From positions 61,852,304-61,916,303 of the forward strand of contig OY829537.1 in assembly GCA_963691705.1 (NCBI GenBank): a DNA stretch of 64,000 nt, read 5' to 3'. The notes under the pieces are model-generated. The model had not been told where the DNA came from. It did not search any database and was given only the letters and a program-made list of their open reading frames with translations. Positions 18,654 through 27,538 of the stretch are shown piece after piece; the first letter of the stretch is position 1, and each line of letters starts with the position of its first letter. The position numbers and the translations under genes are program-made. Source of the DNA: Viola odorata. Its lineage: Eukaryota; Streptophyta; Magnoliopsida; Malpighiales; Violaceae.

Positions 18654-21042
18654 ATGGCTAAGACTCGCCGCCCTGAGTCGAAGTCTGCCGATGAGAAAAA
18701 GATGGATATTACGGTTAGCAGTATCACCTCTGAAGTCGCTCTTGATGAGCATTTAGCCGCACATAATGTTGTTATCCCTGTCGATTATAAGGCCACCGTT
18801 TCCCCTGAGTCGATACGCTTGAACAAGATTTTGACGGGCAAACGTAGGGTTCTGTACGCACAAATGTTTCGTTATGGTTTTCGGCTTCCCGTTGACCCTT
18901 TTATAAAACAATTACTTATTGCTTGCGATTTGAATCCCGTCCAATTAGCCCCAAATGCATATTGCTGTGTTTATGCCTTTTTGGAACTTTGTAAATATAA
19001 GGGGATCACTTCCCCTACCCTTTTGTTGCTTAAGTCGGTTTTTAAGTTGATGAAGTGTCGAGGTGTGATAACGATATCGCCCCGTTATGACGATGCCTCA
19101 CTCGAGTCCTTTACTTGGAAACTCCTCCACATTGAGTCCTCCGTCGAGGCTTGGAAAAAGGAGTTCTTTGTGGTAGATCTTCCTAAAGTTCCTGTTTCCT
19201 GGTGGTGATCTGGGTTTAACCAAGACGTCAAGGATAACGCCTGGGGCCGGCCGGAGAGCCTTCCTCAGCTTGAACAAGGCTGGTTAGATAAATTGCTTCA
19301 ACTGGAAATCAGCGTTCACACCCGTTATCTGGCATACGGGGCGGACATTCAATCCTGTGTTAGACGTGAGTGTCATGTTGCTTCCTTCCTTATTACTGCT
19401 GATACTAACGCTAACGTTATTTTGCGATCATGCAGCGACGGATCCCAATTACACACCTGAGAGCGTTAGGAGACAACTAAAAAGGGCTCGGGAAAGAGAA
19501 GAAATGGAGAGGGCTGTCTCCACGGAAGCTACTGATAACGCAACTGTACCAACCGCTGCTTTCGCGAGCCTCGCTCAAGTATCCTCTTCCTCGGCTGGTG
19601 AGGGAAATACCGACATTCCTTCGGGTATCCCCATCGTGACCGTCGTTGCTCATCCTACTCAGCCATCTTCTTCTAAAATCCCTAAGGCCCTTGCCAAAGG
19701 AAAAAAGAAGAAGAGAACGAGAAGCGTTGCCACTCTTACTCCCTCTCCGGATGCGGCAGCTTCTTCAGAGGCGCCTCCTCTTGACACTGCTGTTGTGAGT
19801 GTACTTTTTGGCCGCGATATGCTGTACATTGATGTCTGTCATTATTTCATCCATTTCTCTTATCTGCATTTTATACTGTGTTCTTTGTAGGATACTGTTG
19901 TTGCTCCTACTTCCGCATCTCCCATAGGCGATATGGAGATGGGTTATGTGCTGGGTGGTTCCAAGAAGAGACCTCGGTCGGACGGTGAGGGCGGTAGCTT
20001 ATCCTCTACTGTCGCTGTGACGGAAGTCAGACCTGCCAGCGCCTTCGTTTCCACGGCTGTTCCCCAGAATCATCCCTCGGAGTTTCTAGTAAACATGGGT
20101 ACAACTGAGTCTTTTGGGGCTTCGCCCAATTCTTTCGGCAGGCCTGTTCACTCATATCCTCCTAACCTGGACTACCAAGAGGGTTTGCAGGACTTTTTGG
20201 GCTACCATTCCCATGGTTCCTACATCATCCAAGGGGGTACTTCTACACAGGTTCACCCTCATGTTCCCCTGGTGTTCGTCCCTTCGAGCGTTCCATTGTG
20301 GCAACGTTCCGGCGAAGAGGCCACCACCTTCAATTTTGCTGCTGATCTAAGTTCGGTGAGCGAGTCTGGTACTGTGACTCATCAAGTTTGCTTATATGAT
20401 TTTCGCAACACAGGCTTGGCGGCTATCGGGGGCGATGGCTCGGACGAGGTTTCCACTTTATTGGCTGCCCAGATATTATCGTCCGCTGCCGAACGGGAGG
20501 CTTTCCTCTCTAAGATTGACGATGACAAGGCAAATTCGCTACGCTCTAGCCTCTTCACCAACTTTGTGAAGTTCCATTACTAGACAGAGCACGCGCAGCG
20601 TCAGGCTGCCTCTCTTGCCGCCTCCTTGGCTGAACTTTCCAAAGAGCAAAATGAGAAGAAAAGGTTGCTGGAGGAACGTACTCAATTATTGCTGACCCGG
20701 CAGGAACTGAAAGGGCAAGCGTCCGCCCTTGATGCTACCTTGACAGCGAAAAAAGCCAAGAATATCACCCTGGAAGAAGAGAAGTCATCTTTGGCAAGGG
20801 AGAAAGCTGCCCTGGAGGAAGGGAAGGCCGCTCTGGAAGAGGAGTCAGCCGATAAGTGTCTGTGGCATGTCGAGCGGACTGCCATTATTTTGGTGGATTG
20901 CTTCGAGGAGGTCCATTGGGTAGAGGCGCATAAAGGTGAGGAGGTCACGAGGGCTTTCAAACGGAAGTCTGCCGACCTCAATGATGTGGGTTTTTGCCAA
21001 GCTAAGGCAGAGGGCTGGAAACGGAGGAACCCCGAGGGCTGA
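18654..21042 (+). pseudogene. Cassette gene 2 of A: paralogue of gene 1, two introns
   Basis: Exon 1 (18654-19365) begins MAKTRRPESKSADEKK and carries the same domain type as gene 1 (YAQMFRYGFRLPVDPF, CDLNPVQLAPNAYC, YAFLELCKYKGITSP). Intron 1 is 19366-19435 (70 bp) and intron 2 is 19795-19890 (96 bp), both GT-AG. Joining them keeps the frame (VR|PTDPNYTPES and DTAV|DTVVAP). Exon 2 is basic and Ser-rich (KGKKKKRTRS). Exon 3 has GFLVNMGT-type and AAREAFLS-like segments and a long C-terminal coiled coil (20580-20960). Lesions: TGA at 19206-19208 in exon 1 (after VSWW) and TAG at 20581-20583, where B has TGG. The product would be about 640 aa. Confidence 0.7.
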
Positions 21043-21599
21043 CGCACCCTAAAGCTTCGCAGCCTCTTCTGTAGCTATCGGGAATTTCCAGGCCTTTTGT
21101 TTTTTGCCTCCACGGCGTTATTGTTTTGAGCCTTAGAACTCGTGACCCCTCAAAGGCCTTTTCATGTATTCAAACAGTTTATATCTTTATCGTTGTCTTT
21201 CCCTTTCTTTAGTTTTCACTTTTTGAAACTCCCTTGGCGTCATTGTCGCCCCGATAACATAATGTGTTTACTTTCTCGAGCAGGCTCCTAGCGTTTCGGC
21301 AACAGAAATCGCTGAGGTCGGTATCGAGTTAGCTTCCCGGACGAGTCTCATGATATCGACATTTGTGCGATCATCAATCTTTCCGCCGCTCGAAAAGTAT
21401 TCTGCACATTCTTAATTGTAAACCATTAGTAGCATAACATGCTATAAGAGACATTAATTACCCGTAGGAGCCTTTCTGCTGCCGCCATAGGGCGTTAATA
21501 CGGAAACCGCATAAATCGCTTTTTCTATCAGCTTTATACTTCACCAGGGATCACGCATCTGGTTACTAGCTAGGATTTCGCGATTCTTCGCGTTTCCAT
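21043..21599. other. 3' flank of cassette gene 2 in A
   Basis: AT-rich, with no supported ORF. It matches the corresponding B region (44706-45240), including CTTTCTCGAGCAG and TATTCTGCACATTCT. It leads into the tandem array. Confidence 0.5.
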
Positions 21600-21735
21600 A
21601 TTTCCACGGTCGGCCTGGAAAGTGCCTCATCTTAGTGAGTCGTCGGATCAGGACAGGCCGTCACAAGGCTAGGGTTTTTCACTTTCAGGCGTTGTCCTCG
21701 CGTCTAGAATCGTGCCCTCACTTAATGAGCCGTCT
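21600..21735. repeat. Tandem array of A, left part
   Basis: Contains GCCTGGAAAGTGCCTCATCTTAGTGAG..., TCACAAGG and TTTTTCACTTTCAGG units also found in B and C arrays. Element B inserted right after CGTCT at 21731-21735; the array resumes at 52299. Confidence 0.75.
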
Positions 21736-21938
21736 TGATAAGATTTAAGTTCTTATACGATCGGGATGATGACTTCTGTTGGTTGGAGTTGCTGTAGTTG
21801 CCGTCGAACTCACCTGCAAGGCGCCGGAGGGGGGGCTCCGGCGTAGACACTCCGATGCTTAAGTCAGTAAGTGGTTCAAAAATGGCAGAGGTTCTAGTAA
21901 GCAATTTTCGGCTTACCTTTTGTTTTAAACTGAGGGGG

Positions 21939-21948
21939 TATTTATAGG
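21939..21948 (-). promoter_or_regulatory. TATA box in 3' LTR of B
   Basis: CCTATAAATA on the minus strand; the identical box in the 5' LTR is at 51915-51924. Confidence 0.65.
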
Positions 21949-22008
21949 CCGCTGGGGGCAATACCTGAGCAAAGAGGTGATATCCCGGGAAAAGCAATCT
22001 CTCTGGAG

Positions 22009-22130
22009 GACGTCGCAGGCGATACCTTATGATGACGTCATGGGCGATACCTTACGGTGACGTCAGGGCGATACCTTATGGTGACGGCAGGGCGATACCT
22101 CTGAAAGGGGTTCCACGGGCGATACCTCCA
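22009..22130. promoter_or_regulatory. Tandem TGACGTCA repeats in B LTR (left)
   Basis: About five units of roughly 25 bp beginning GGCGATACC. Two contain the palindrome TGACGTCA and one TGACGGCA. TGACGTCA is a known bZIP (as-1/CRE-like) binding core. They lie 80-180 bp upstream of the LTR TATA box. Confidence 0.7.
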
Positions 22131-22322
22131 TAGATACCTAGGACGGGATGGTGCCGTGCGTGCAGAGACTCGTGAGTCCTCCCCCCCGCTGAAGTCGACC
22201 ATCCCAGAAAATACCTTCCAGTCTGGAGCCGACGACTCAGATGTCCGATAGAGCTACAGGATTCCACCTCCGGCAAGGTCATAATTATAGTAACGCCCCT
22301 AAGAGTGTCATAATTGTTATCA

Positions 22323-23068
22323 TAAGCCCAACTGAAAACGAGCCCGAGTGTTTAGCAAGGGCTATCTCTCTCGGCTCGTATCGGGGAACTCTCATCCAAT
22401 AAGTAGGGGAGTGTATCCTTGCCCTTAAGAGATTATTCTGCGTGGGACGTCCAGGAGTAGGCTGATCGACTCTTGTCAATGTTACGTCGCCAAGGAGTCA
22501 TTTCTGTTCTGGCGATATCAGCTCAATCTGGTCCTGACGTAGGTTAAGAGGTCATGTCCGTTTGTCCTATTAGGAGATGTCGATCCTGGTCGTTCATCGT
22601 TGTTATCACCACTAGTAGCAAACGTGGCCGTACGGCTAGATTGTTCTAGAGCGAGGATTTGCTATCCCCCGGTAGAGCGAGGAAGTATGTCACTTATAGA
22701 GGATCTCTCAGGAGTGAACAGGTCCTTTTCTTCCTCTTGGGGAGCCAACGATATTAACGCGGCTTCACACCATGGGCTATCCATAATTTGAGCGGCTTTA
22801 CACCACCAGATACCGGCGATATTGGTGCGGTTTTACGCTGTTCATAGCCACCTACCATATCGTCGCGACTTTATACTGTGGATACCTTCATTTGAAAGGA
22901 TTTCTGCCATGGCTACCCGTTATATCGTGCTCCTCTCGAATACTGACATTCTTAGCGGCTCGTCGTCGTCTATCCTTATTTCCGCATCAGGTCTGACGGT
23001 CTTTAAGGGTAACGGGATGGCTCGTCTTTTGAGGACTTCCTTCTTCAAAAGGCCCATTTCTCGGATCC
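22323..23068. other. Spacer between B 3' LTR and cassette ORF1
   Basis: The first 60 bp match the sequence abutting C's 3' LTR (TAAGCCCAACTGAAAACGAG). The segment 22740-22960 holds three to four degenerate ~40-bp units (GCGGCTTTACACCA... / GCGGTTTTACGCTG...) also seen at 13690. Open frames here look like chance. Confidence 0.5.
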
Positions 23069-23076
23069 TATAAATC
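23069..23076 (+). promoter_or_regulatory. TATA box of cassette ORF1 (B)
   Basis: TATAAATC, about 62 bp before the position of the original start codon (now TTG, 23131). Confidence 0.55.
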
Positions 23077-23130
23077 TGAGGGCCTTCTTCACCCAAGTCC
23101 ATCTCATTTTCTCCTTTCTTAATCTGCGTT

Positions 23131-23482
23131 TTGGATCATTTGACCAAAAACAATTTCCTCTCCAAAGGTCACACTCTCAAGAATCTCAACGATGGTGGTC
23201 AAGACTTCTGAGGACATCCTGGAGCTACAAGGGATGCTGACCCCACTCCATTCTAGGCTTCGAGCCACGTCTCTGGAGGATTTCAGTCCTTTAGAGAGCG
23301 TGTCGAGGTTGGCCACCTCCATCGCTCGGATTCAGGTGGTAATCGCCATGCTGCAGCAGCGCAAAGACATGCTTGGGTGCTGCTTGAAGGGAATGAGGGT
23401 CACCTCTGCTGACCTGACTCTGGTCATGGACTCTCTGAGAGACATTCCCGAAGTACCCGAGGATGCTAGCTCTGATGCCTGA
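23131..23482 (+). pseudogene. Cassette ORF1 of B, start lost and internal deletion
   Basis: Same gene as 14018-14395. The ATG has become TTG (23131-23133), and about 26 bp is missing near 23196 relative to A, causing a frameshift. The remainder (from MVVKTSEDILELQGMLTP) is open to TGA at 23482 and has CAA where A has its nonsense codon. The C-terminal MLQQRKDMLGCCLKG is retained. Confidence 0.65.
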
Positions 23483-23863
23483 CGGCGGTGGCTCCCTTTG
23501 AGCCTTTTTTCTTTTACCCTAGTTATGCGGCTGTACCTTTCGGCCATTATGCCATAATAAATAAACTGTTTTCGTTGGGCCCTTAATCACTGTTCTTCTT
23601 CTTTAATGCGTCCTTTGTCTTTTTTCGATTGGAGGCATTCTCAGCCCAACTGAAAATGAGTCAGTCACTGGACGGTTTCCTCGCTAACCGTTCTGCATTA
23701 ATTTTGTCCTTGTCCGCCGATTGGGCTAATTTTTTGTTTTCCTCGATCTGGGGGAGATTTCAACAGGCGTGACTGCAAATCTATATTTGTACTCCAGGTT
23801 GTACACGTGTCAGTTCTTAAAAGTCGTGTTGGAAGATCCAAAAGCTTTTCCCCCTCTTTTGGC
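23483..23863 (+). other. Spacer between cassette ORF1 and ORF2 (B)
   Basis: It contains AATAAATAAACTG (poly(A)-like, near 23558), CAGCCCAACTGAAAATGAG (23642-23660), and the G-box CACGTG (23804-23809) 60 bp before the ORF2 TATA-like box. No gene is seen. Confidence 0.55.
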
Positions 23864-23871
23864 TATTTAAT
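23864..23871 (+). promoter_or_regulatory. TATA-like box of cassette ORF2 (B)
   Basis: TATTTAAT, 77 bp before ATG 23941. Confidence 0.55.
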
Positions 23872-23940
23872 GGGATCCTTTCCCTCCTTTCTGTTCATCT
23901 TCTTGTTTATTTTTCCTCTTGGCAGATCGTCTGTGATCTC

Positions 23941-24360
23941 ATGGCTGACTCTTATTTTTTAGATACTGCGGCGCGGGATTCTCCGCCAACTCCTCCGACT
24001 TCACCGGACTCAGACAATCCTCCTCCGTCGCCTCCGTGGAGGCCGTTCGTTCGCCGGCGGGGACGCAAGAGGCAGAGGAAAAATGCCTTAAAGGTGTCTG
24101 CACCGCTTTTCAAGTATCATGCCCCTTCTGCTGAAAAGGGAGATGAACCCTCTCTTCCTCTCCGTGTCTTGCCAAAAATAGCTCTCTCCTCCGCGAGTGC
24201 TGAAACGGCGATGTCGACCACAAAAAAGGAGCCCGACCGATCATTGGTATACATAGGAAAGAGGAATGAAGAGCCTTTCCCTCCCGTTAGCAGGGAGCCA
24301 TCGCTCTCGGATGATTATGTAGTTTATTGCTATGGTATCTCTTGGTCTGAGTGCGATTAG
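23941..24360 (+). CDS. Cassette ORF2 of B, intact 139-aa protein
   Basis: The only cassette frame in the window without a lesion. It starts MADSYFLDTAARDSPPTP, has a Pro-rich N-terminal third, a basic patch (VRRRGRKRQRKNALK, about residues 37-51), and an acidic-aromatic C-terminus (SDDYVVYCYGISWSECD). The start is supported by the TATA-like box at a conserved 77-bp distance and by alignment with A and C. The basic patch could be a nuclear localisation signal; that is inference. The family is unknown to me. It is encoded antisense to B's gag-pol, downstream of ORF1 and upstream of gene 1. Confidence 0.65.
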   Translation: MADSYFLDTAARDSPPTPPTSPDSDNPPPSPPWRPFVRRRGRKRQRKNALKVSAPLFKYHAPSAEKGDEPSLPLRVLPKIALSSASAETAMSTTKKEPDRSLVYIGKRNEEPFPPVSREPSLSDDYVVYCYGISWSECD

Positions 24361-24634
24361 TTTAGCATGTCTCGTCTCTTTGTAGATGTCGTATGGCTTT
24401 CCGAAAATAAATAAGATAACCTTCCCTTTTCTTTTGTTCCCCTATCGCCTTTCCAACTCATTTCTTCGAATGTCAAGGGTTATTGCAGAGGGAGATCAGT
24501 GGTTGAGTGCAACTGTCTTTAGATTTCTAGTCAATAACCGTCTTCTCTGAAAGACATAAATGACTATCCACGCGTCTCTTTCTGCTCCGCTCGTGTTTCA
24601 CTTTTACAGGTTGTCTTCTTCTTCAGGTTGAACC
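24361..24634 (+). other. Spacer between cassette ORF2 and gene 1 (B)
   Basis: AATAAATAAG just after ORF2 may be its poly(A) signal (near 24405). An ACGCGT palindrome is at 24570-24575. No ORF is supported. Confidence 0.45.
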
Positions 24635-24643
24635 TTTATAAGG
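24635..24643 (+). promoter_or_regulatory. TATA-like box of cassette gene 1 (B)
   Basis: TTTATAAGG, 165 bp before ATG 24800, with ACGCGT 65 bp further upstream. Confidence 0.55.
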
Positions 24644-24799
24644 GAAACCCTATTCTCTTTCATCATTTTTGCTAATATTCTGCAATTTTTCACACTTTCT
24701 CTTTCTCCTGTGTTTCTTCTTGCTTGAGGAGAGTCTCCACAACTGCTCGCCGGCGGCGACGGTCTGTTCTCTTGCCGTAGTTTATTTTCCCAATTCCTT

Positions 24800-26894
24800 A
24801 TGTCTCATATTGGAGCTTCTGCGAGAGTCAAAAATCCCATAGATCTCGAGGCTAGGAGAGCTCGTAGTATTTTCGATTGTGATAAAGTTTTGAGGGCGGA
24901 GTTAGAGGAGAACGGTATCACCTTCCCCTTGGGTTGTCGCCCTTATATCCCTACGAAAGATATTCGGCTTCATGACGCCATGTGGGGAACGTTTCGGCTG
25001 GTTTACTTCAAGATGTTCCTCTACGGATTTCATCTCCCACTTCATACTTCTCTGATGAAGCTGCTAAACCACTATGATCTCAATCCGGTTCAAATAACTC
25101 CGCCTTCCTGGTGTGGGATTTATGCATTCCTTCGGTCATGCGAGATGAAGCGTATTTTCACTCCATCCCTTGATCTGTTCTGTACATTTTTCAAGTTGAG
25201 CTGTCGTGCCTGCTTGGTGGATATCACTCCTAGATGGAATGACGCCGTCGTGTGATTTTTCTGGCGGAACTTCTAAGGTTTTGAAGAAAGCGTGGATAAT
25301 TGGAAAAATGGCTTCTTCACCCATCGACTGCCGTCCCACTGGTGGCGCGGAGGCTTTAATCAAAAGATTGTTAGTGCCGATTGGAAAAACCCAGAAGTGT
25401 TGTGTAGCACCGATGTGTCCCATGTTTCTGCTCTGTTAGAGATAGAAGGGCCTTTCCGCATTCAGGAATTTGCTCGGTTCAGACCCTTGAAAGAATGTGT
25501 CGTTGGTGAGTTTTTCTTTTGCCGCGTTATCGCTTCACTTTGCTTGCTATATTAATATATTTTGTTGACAGGTAGCGCTGAGGGTTGTTCCTCTGGTGGA
25601 AATAACACTCCTCTGAATGTGGTACCGCTTCAGACGCTACCTCCTTCTCCCCCCCCCCCAAAAGTTCCAGCCATCCAATTATCCCACCGAGGAAAATGAG
25701 GATTAAAACTGTCGCAGCGCGCAACGTTTCCGCCCAACCTTCTAGTTTTCTTGAGAGTTGGTTGCCACTTCGGGGTAGGGGAGTGTCTTCAAGTCGTCCT
25801 GCGACTGAAACAATTGACAGCGATAGCGAGAGCATGGATGTCGGTTCCGAACTGTGTCATGCCACTCTTGTCCAACGGATGAAGCTCAGGGCGAGGAAAA
25901 ATGATCCCGTGGCGGAGTCATCCGAGGACAATAGCGAGGAGATGGCCGCCGAAATGGAGCGTCTCAAAAAGAAAATCTGGAAAGAAAAAACTGATCCCCC
26001 GATTCCTCCTTTGAAGGAAGTTAACGCAGTTCTCCCTACTAAGGTCGACACTTGTCCTATCGCGAGTACCTCGCAAGTGGCGGAGGTTGTCAAGGCACCT
26101 TCTGTTGTTCCTTCCAAAACTGATGAGGTTTCCGCGGCGGTGGACCCACCTTTGCCATCCGGTGGCCCTGATTCTCCGATTTCCTCCTGTATTCCGGACG
26201 TGACCGTGCCGGTTTCAAACCCAAATGTTCCTCCTAATTCTATCTCGAAGAAACCTCAGCCTTTATTCCTTTCGTCGATCTCGAGCGTCAGTAATTCCGT
26301 TAGGAGTTGCTCTCCTCCCTATATCGCCAACCTTTCCCCTCAAGGTCCTCAAGGAAATGTTGCGTTTCAGCTGGATCTGTCGTCTTTCGGTACTGACGGG
26401 CTTCGTGCTTTAGGGATATCAGATCCGCTATCGCGAGATGAGCCGGTAGGGACCATAAGGGCCAGATGTTCAGTTCTTCGAAGGACAAGGAAGAGTTCCT
26501 GCAGCACCCTCCTGAAGTTCAACATTCACGCCTCCTGAACAATATGCTGGCTAGCTTTCGCGAGTTGCACTATTTTCTCGGGGATCAGAGCGACAAGGTT
26601 TGACGCTCTCCTGATTCGACGGAACAATTAGACGCCGCTTTGGCGAAGGTAACAGAGTTGTCCAAGCTTCAAGATTGTACCCGGGCCGATCTCGCACGAG
26701 AAAAATCATAAGGGAAGGCTAAAGTGGAGTTACTAGAGGCGGAACTAGTGGCGGCCGACAAAAGAAACTCTTTCCTTCGTGAAGAGATATTGTCCCATAA
26801 TGCGGATTTGGCCAAAGTACCCTCGAGGATAGCTTGGTGGAAAAATAAGACTATGGAGGTCTGTATTGCTGGCTTTACAGATCTCTATCCCCAG
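24800..26894 (+). pseudogene. Cassette gene 1 of B, 5' part (cut by insertion of C)
   Basis: Close homologue of 15771-17984. Exon 1 is 24800-25505, the intron 25506-25571 (66 bp, same donor GTGAGT and acceptor as A), and exon 2 runs from 25572 to the insertion point at 26894. The gene resumes at 41669. Lesions: TGA at 25253-25255 and TAA near 25274 (both CAA in A), a C-run length change at about 25650-25660, a one-base loss at about 26457, TGA near 26603 and TAA near 26709. The domain order is as in A: Transposase_28-like region, Ser/Pro linker, conserved LRALGISDPLSRDE block, coiled coil. Confidence 0.75.
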
Positions 26895-27452
26895 TGATAA
26901 CAATCCGCCTATCGGCAAGGGCATTTTCATCTTACACCTTGAGAAGAGGGTACAACCACTATTCCTACCGCAAAGACAGCATCGAGGCTATCGCCTCCCT
27001 CTATGTGACCAACGCTGGGATGGTCGACATCAGCGGGGGGGTCTCACACTCAGCACTGTTATGACAGACGGTACTATCCCATCCCAGTTCAAGATAAGCT
27101 TCCCGTTTGGGGGTGTAGGCATTGCCTCACATAGGTAACACCTACCCCGATAGCTCACTCCACCAACGGGGAATTCTAACCCCCTCCAACGGGAGCGTTA
27201 GCCCCCTATGATCCAGATCCCTCAGAAATGCTCCATTTTCATCTATAAGTACTTCCCCCACAAAGGAGGAAGGTAAACACGAATTACTGGCTCAAGCTCT
27301 GCCAAATTCACTACACATACTGACTTAAGCATCGGAGTGTTTCAGTCGGAGACCCCCTCCGGCGTATTACAGGTACTGCGGACCGCCGTGGGCACTGATC
27401 TGAGAGGACCAATTCCTCCATATATCCTTCGGCAGAAGACAAATTCTTATCA
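26895..27452 (+). repeat. 5' LTR of element C
   Basis: 558 bp, TG...CA ends, with TATA-like TATAAGTA at 27244-27251. It has a run of 7 G where the 3' LTR has 19. The following sequence is the primer-binding site. Confidence 0.93.
27244..27251 (+). promoter_or_regulatory. TATA-like box in 5' LTR of C
   Basis: TATAAGTA, 208 bp before the LTR end, the same distance as in B's LTR. The copy in the 3' LTR is at 41460-41467. Confidence 0.55.
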
Positions 27453-27455
27453 AAT

Positions 27456-27473
27456 TGGTACTTTCGTTGAGAG
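27456..27473 (+). other. Primer-binding site of C
   Basis: TGGTACTTTCGTTGAGAG, three bases after the LTR. B has TGGTGCTTTCATTGAGAG in the same position. TGG is complementary to the tRNA CCA end; I do not assign the tRNA. Confidence 0.7.
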
Positions 27474-27538
27474 TGTTGGTTCTATTAAGTGAGCATCCTT
27501 AATAACCAAGCTCCTTCCTCCTCGAAGCTAGAAGGGTT

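Larger units (their letters stand above)
21736..22322 (-). repeat. 3' LTR of element B
   Basis: 587 bp, the same length as its partner at 51712-52298. It has a TATA box CCTATAAATA on the minus strand (21939-21948). Upstream of it in transcription direction are about five ~25-bp repeats starting GGCGATACC, with TGACGTCA at 22033-22040 and 22058-22065. Confidence 0.93.

Noticed and set aside
15771..21042. Captured host genes (transduplication)
   Set aside because: The same cassette occurs in diverged families in the same place and resembles a transposon-associated protein family rather than a known host gene; capture in the distant past cannot be excluded.
26895..27452. Solo LTR
   Set aside because: A partner LTR with matching target-site duplication and a complete internal region exists.
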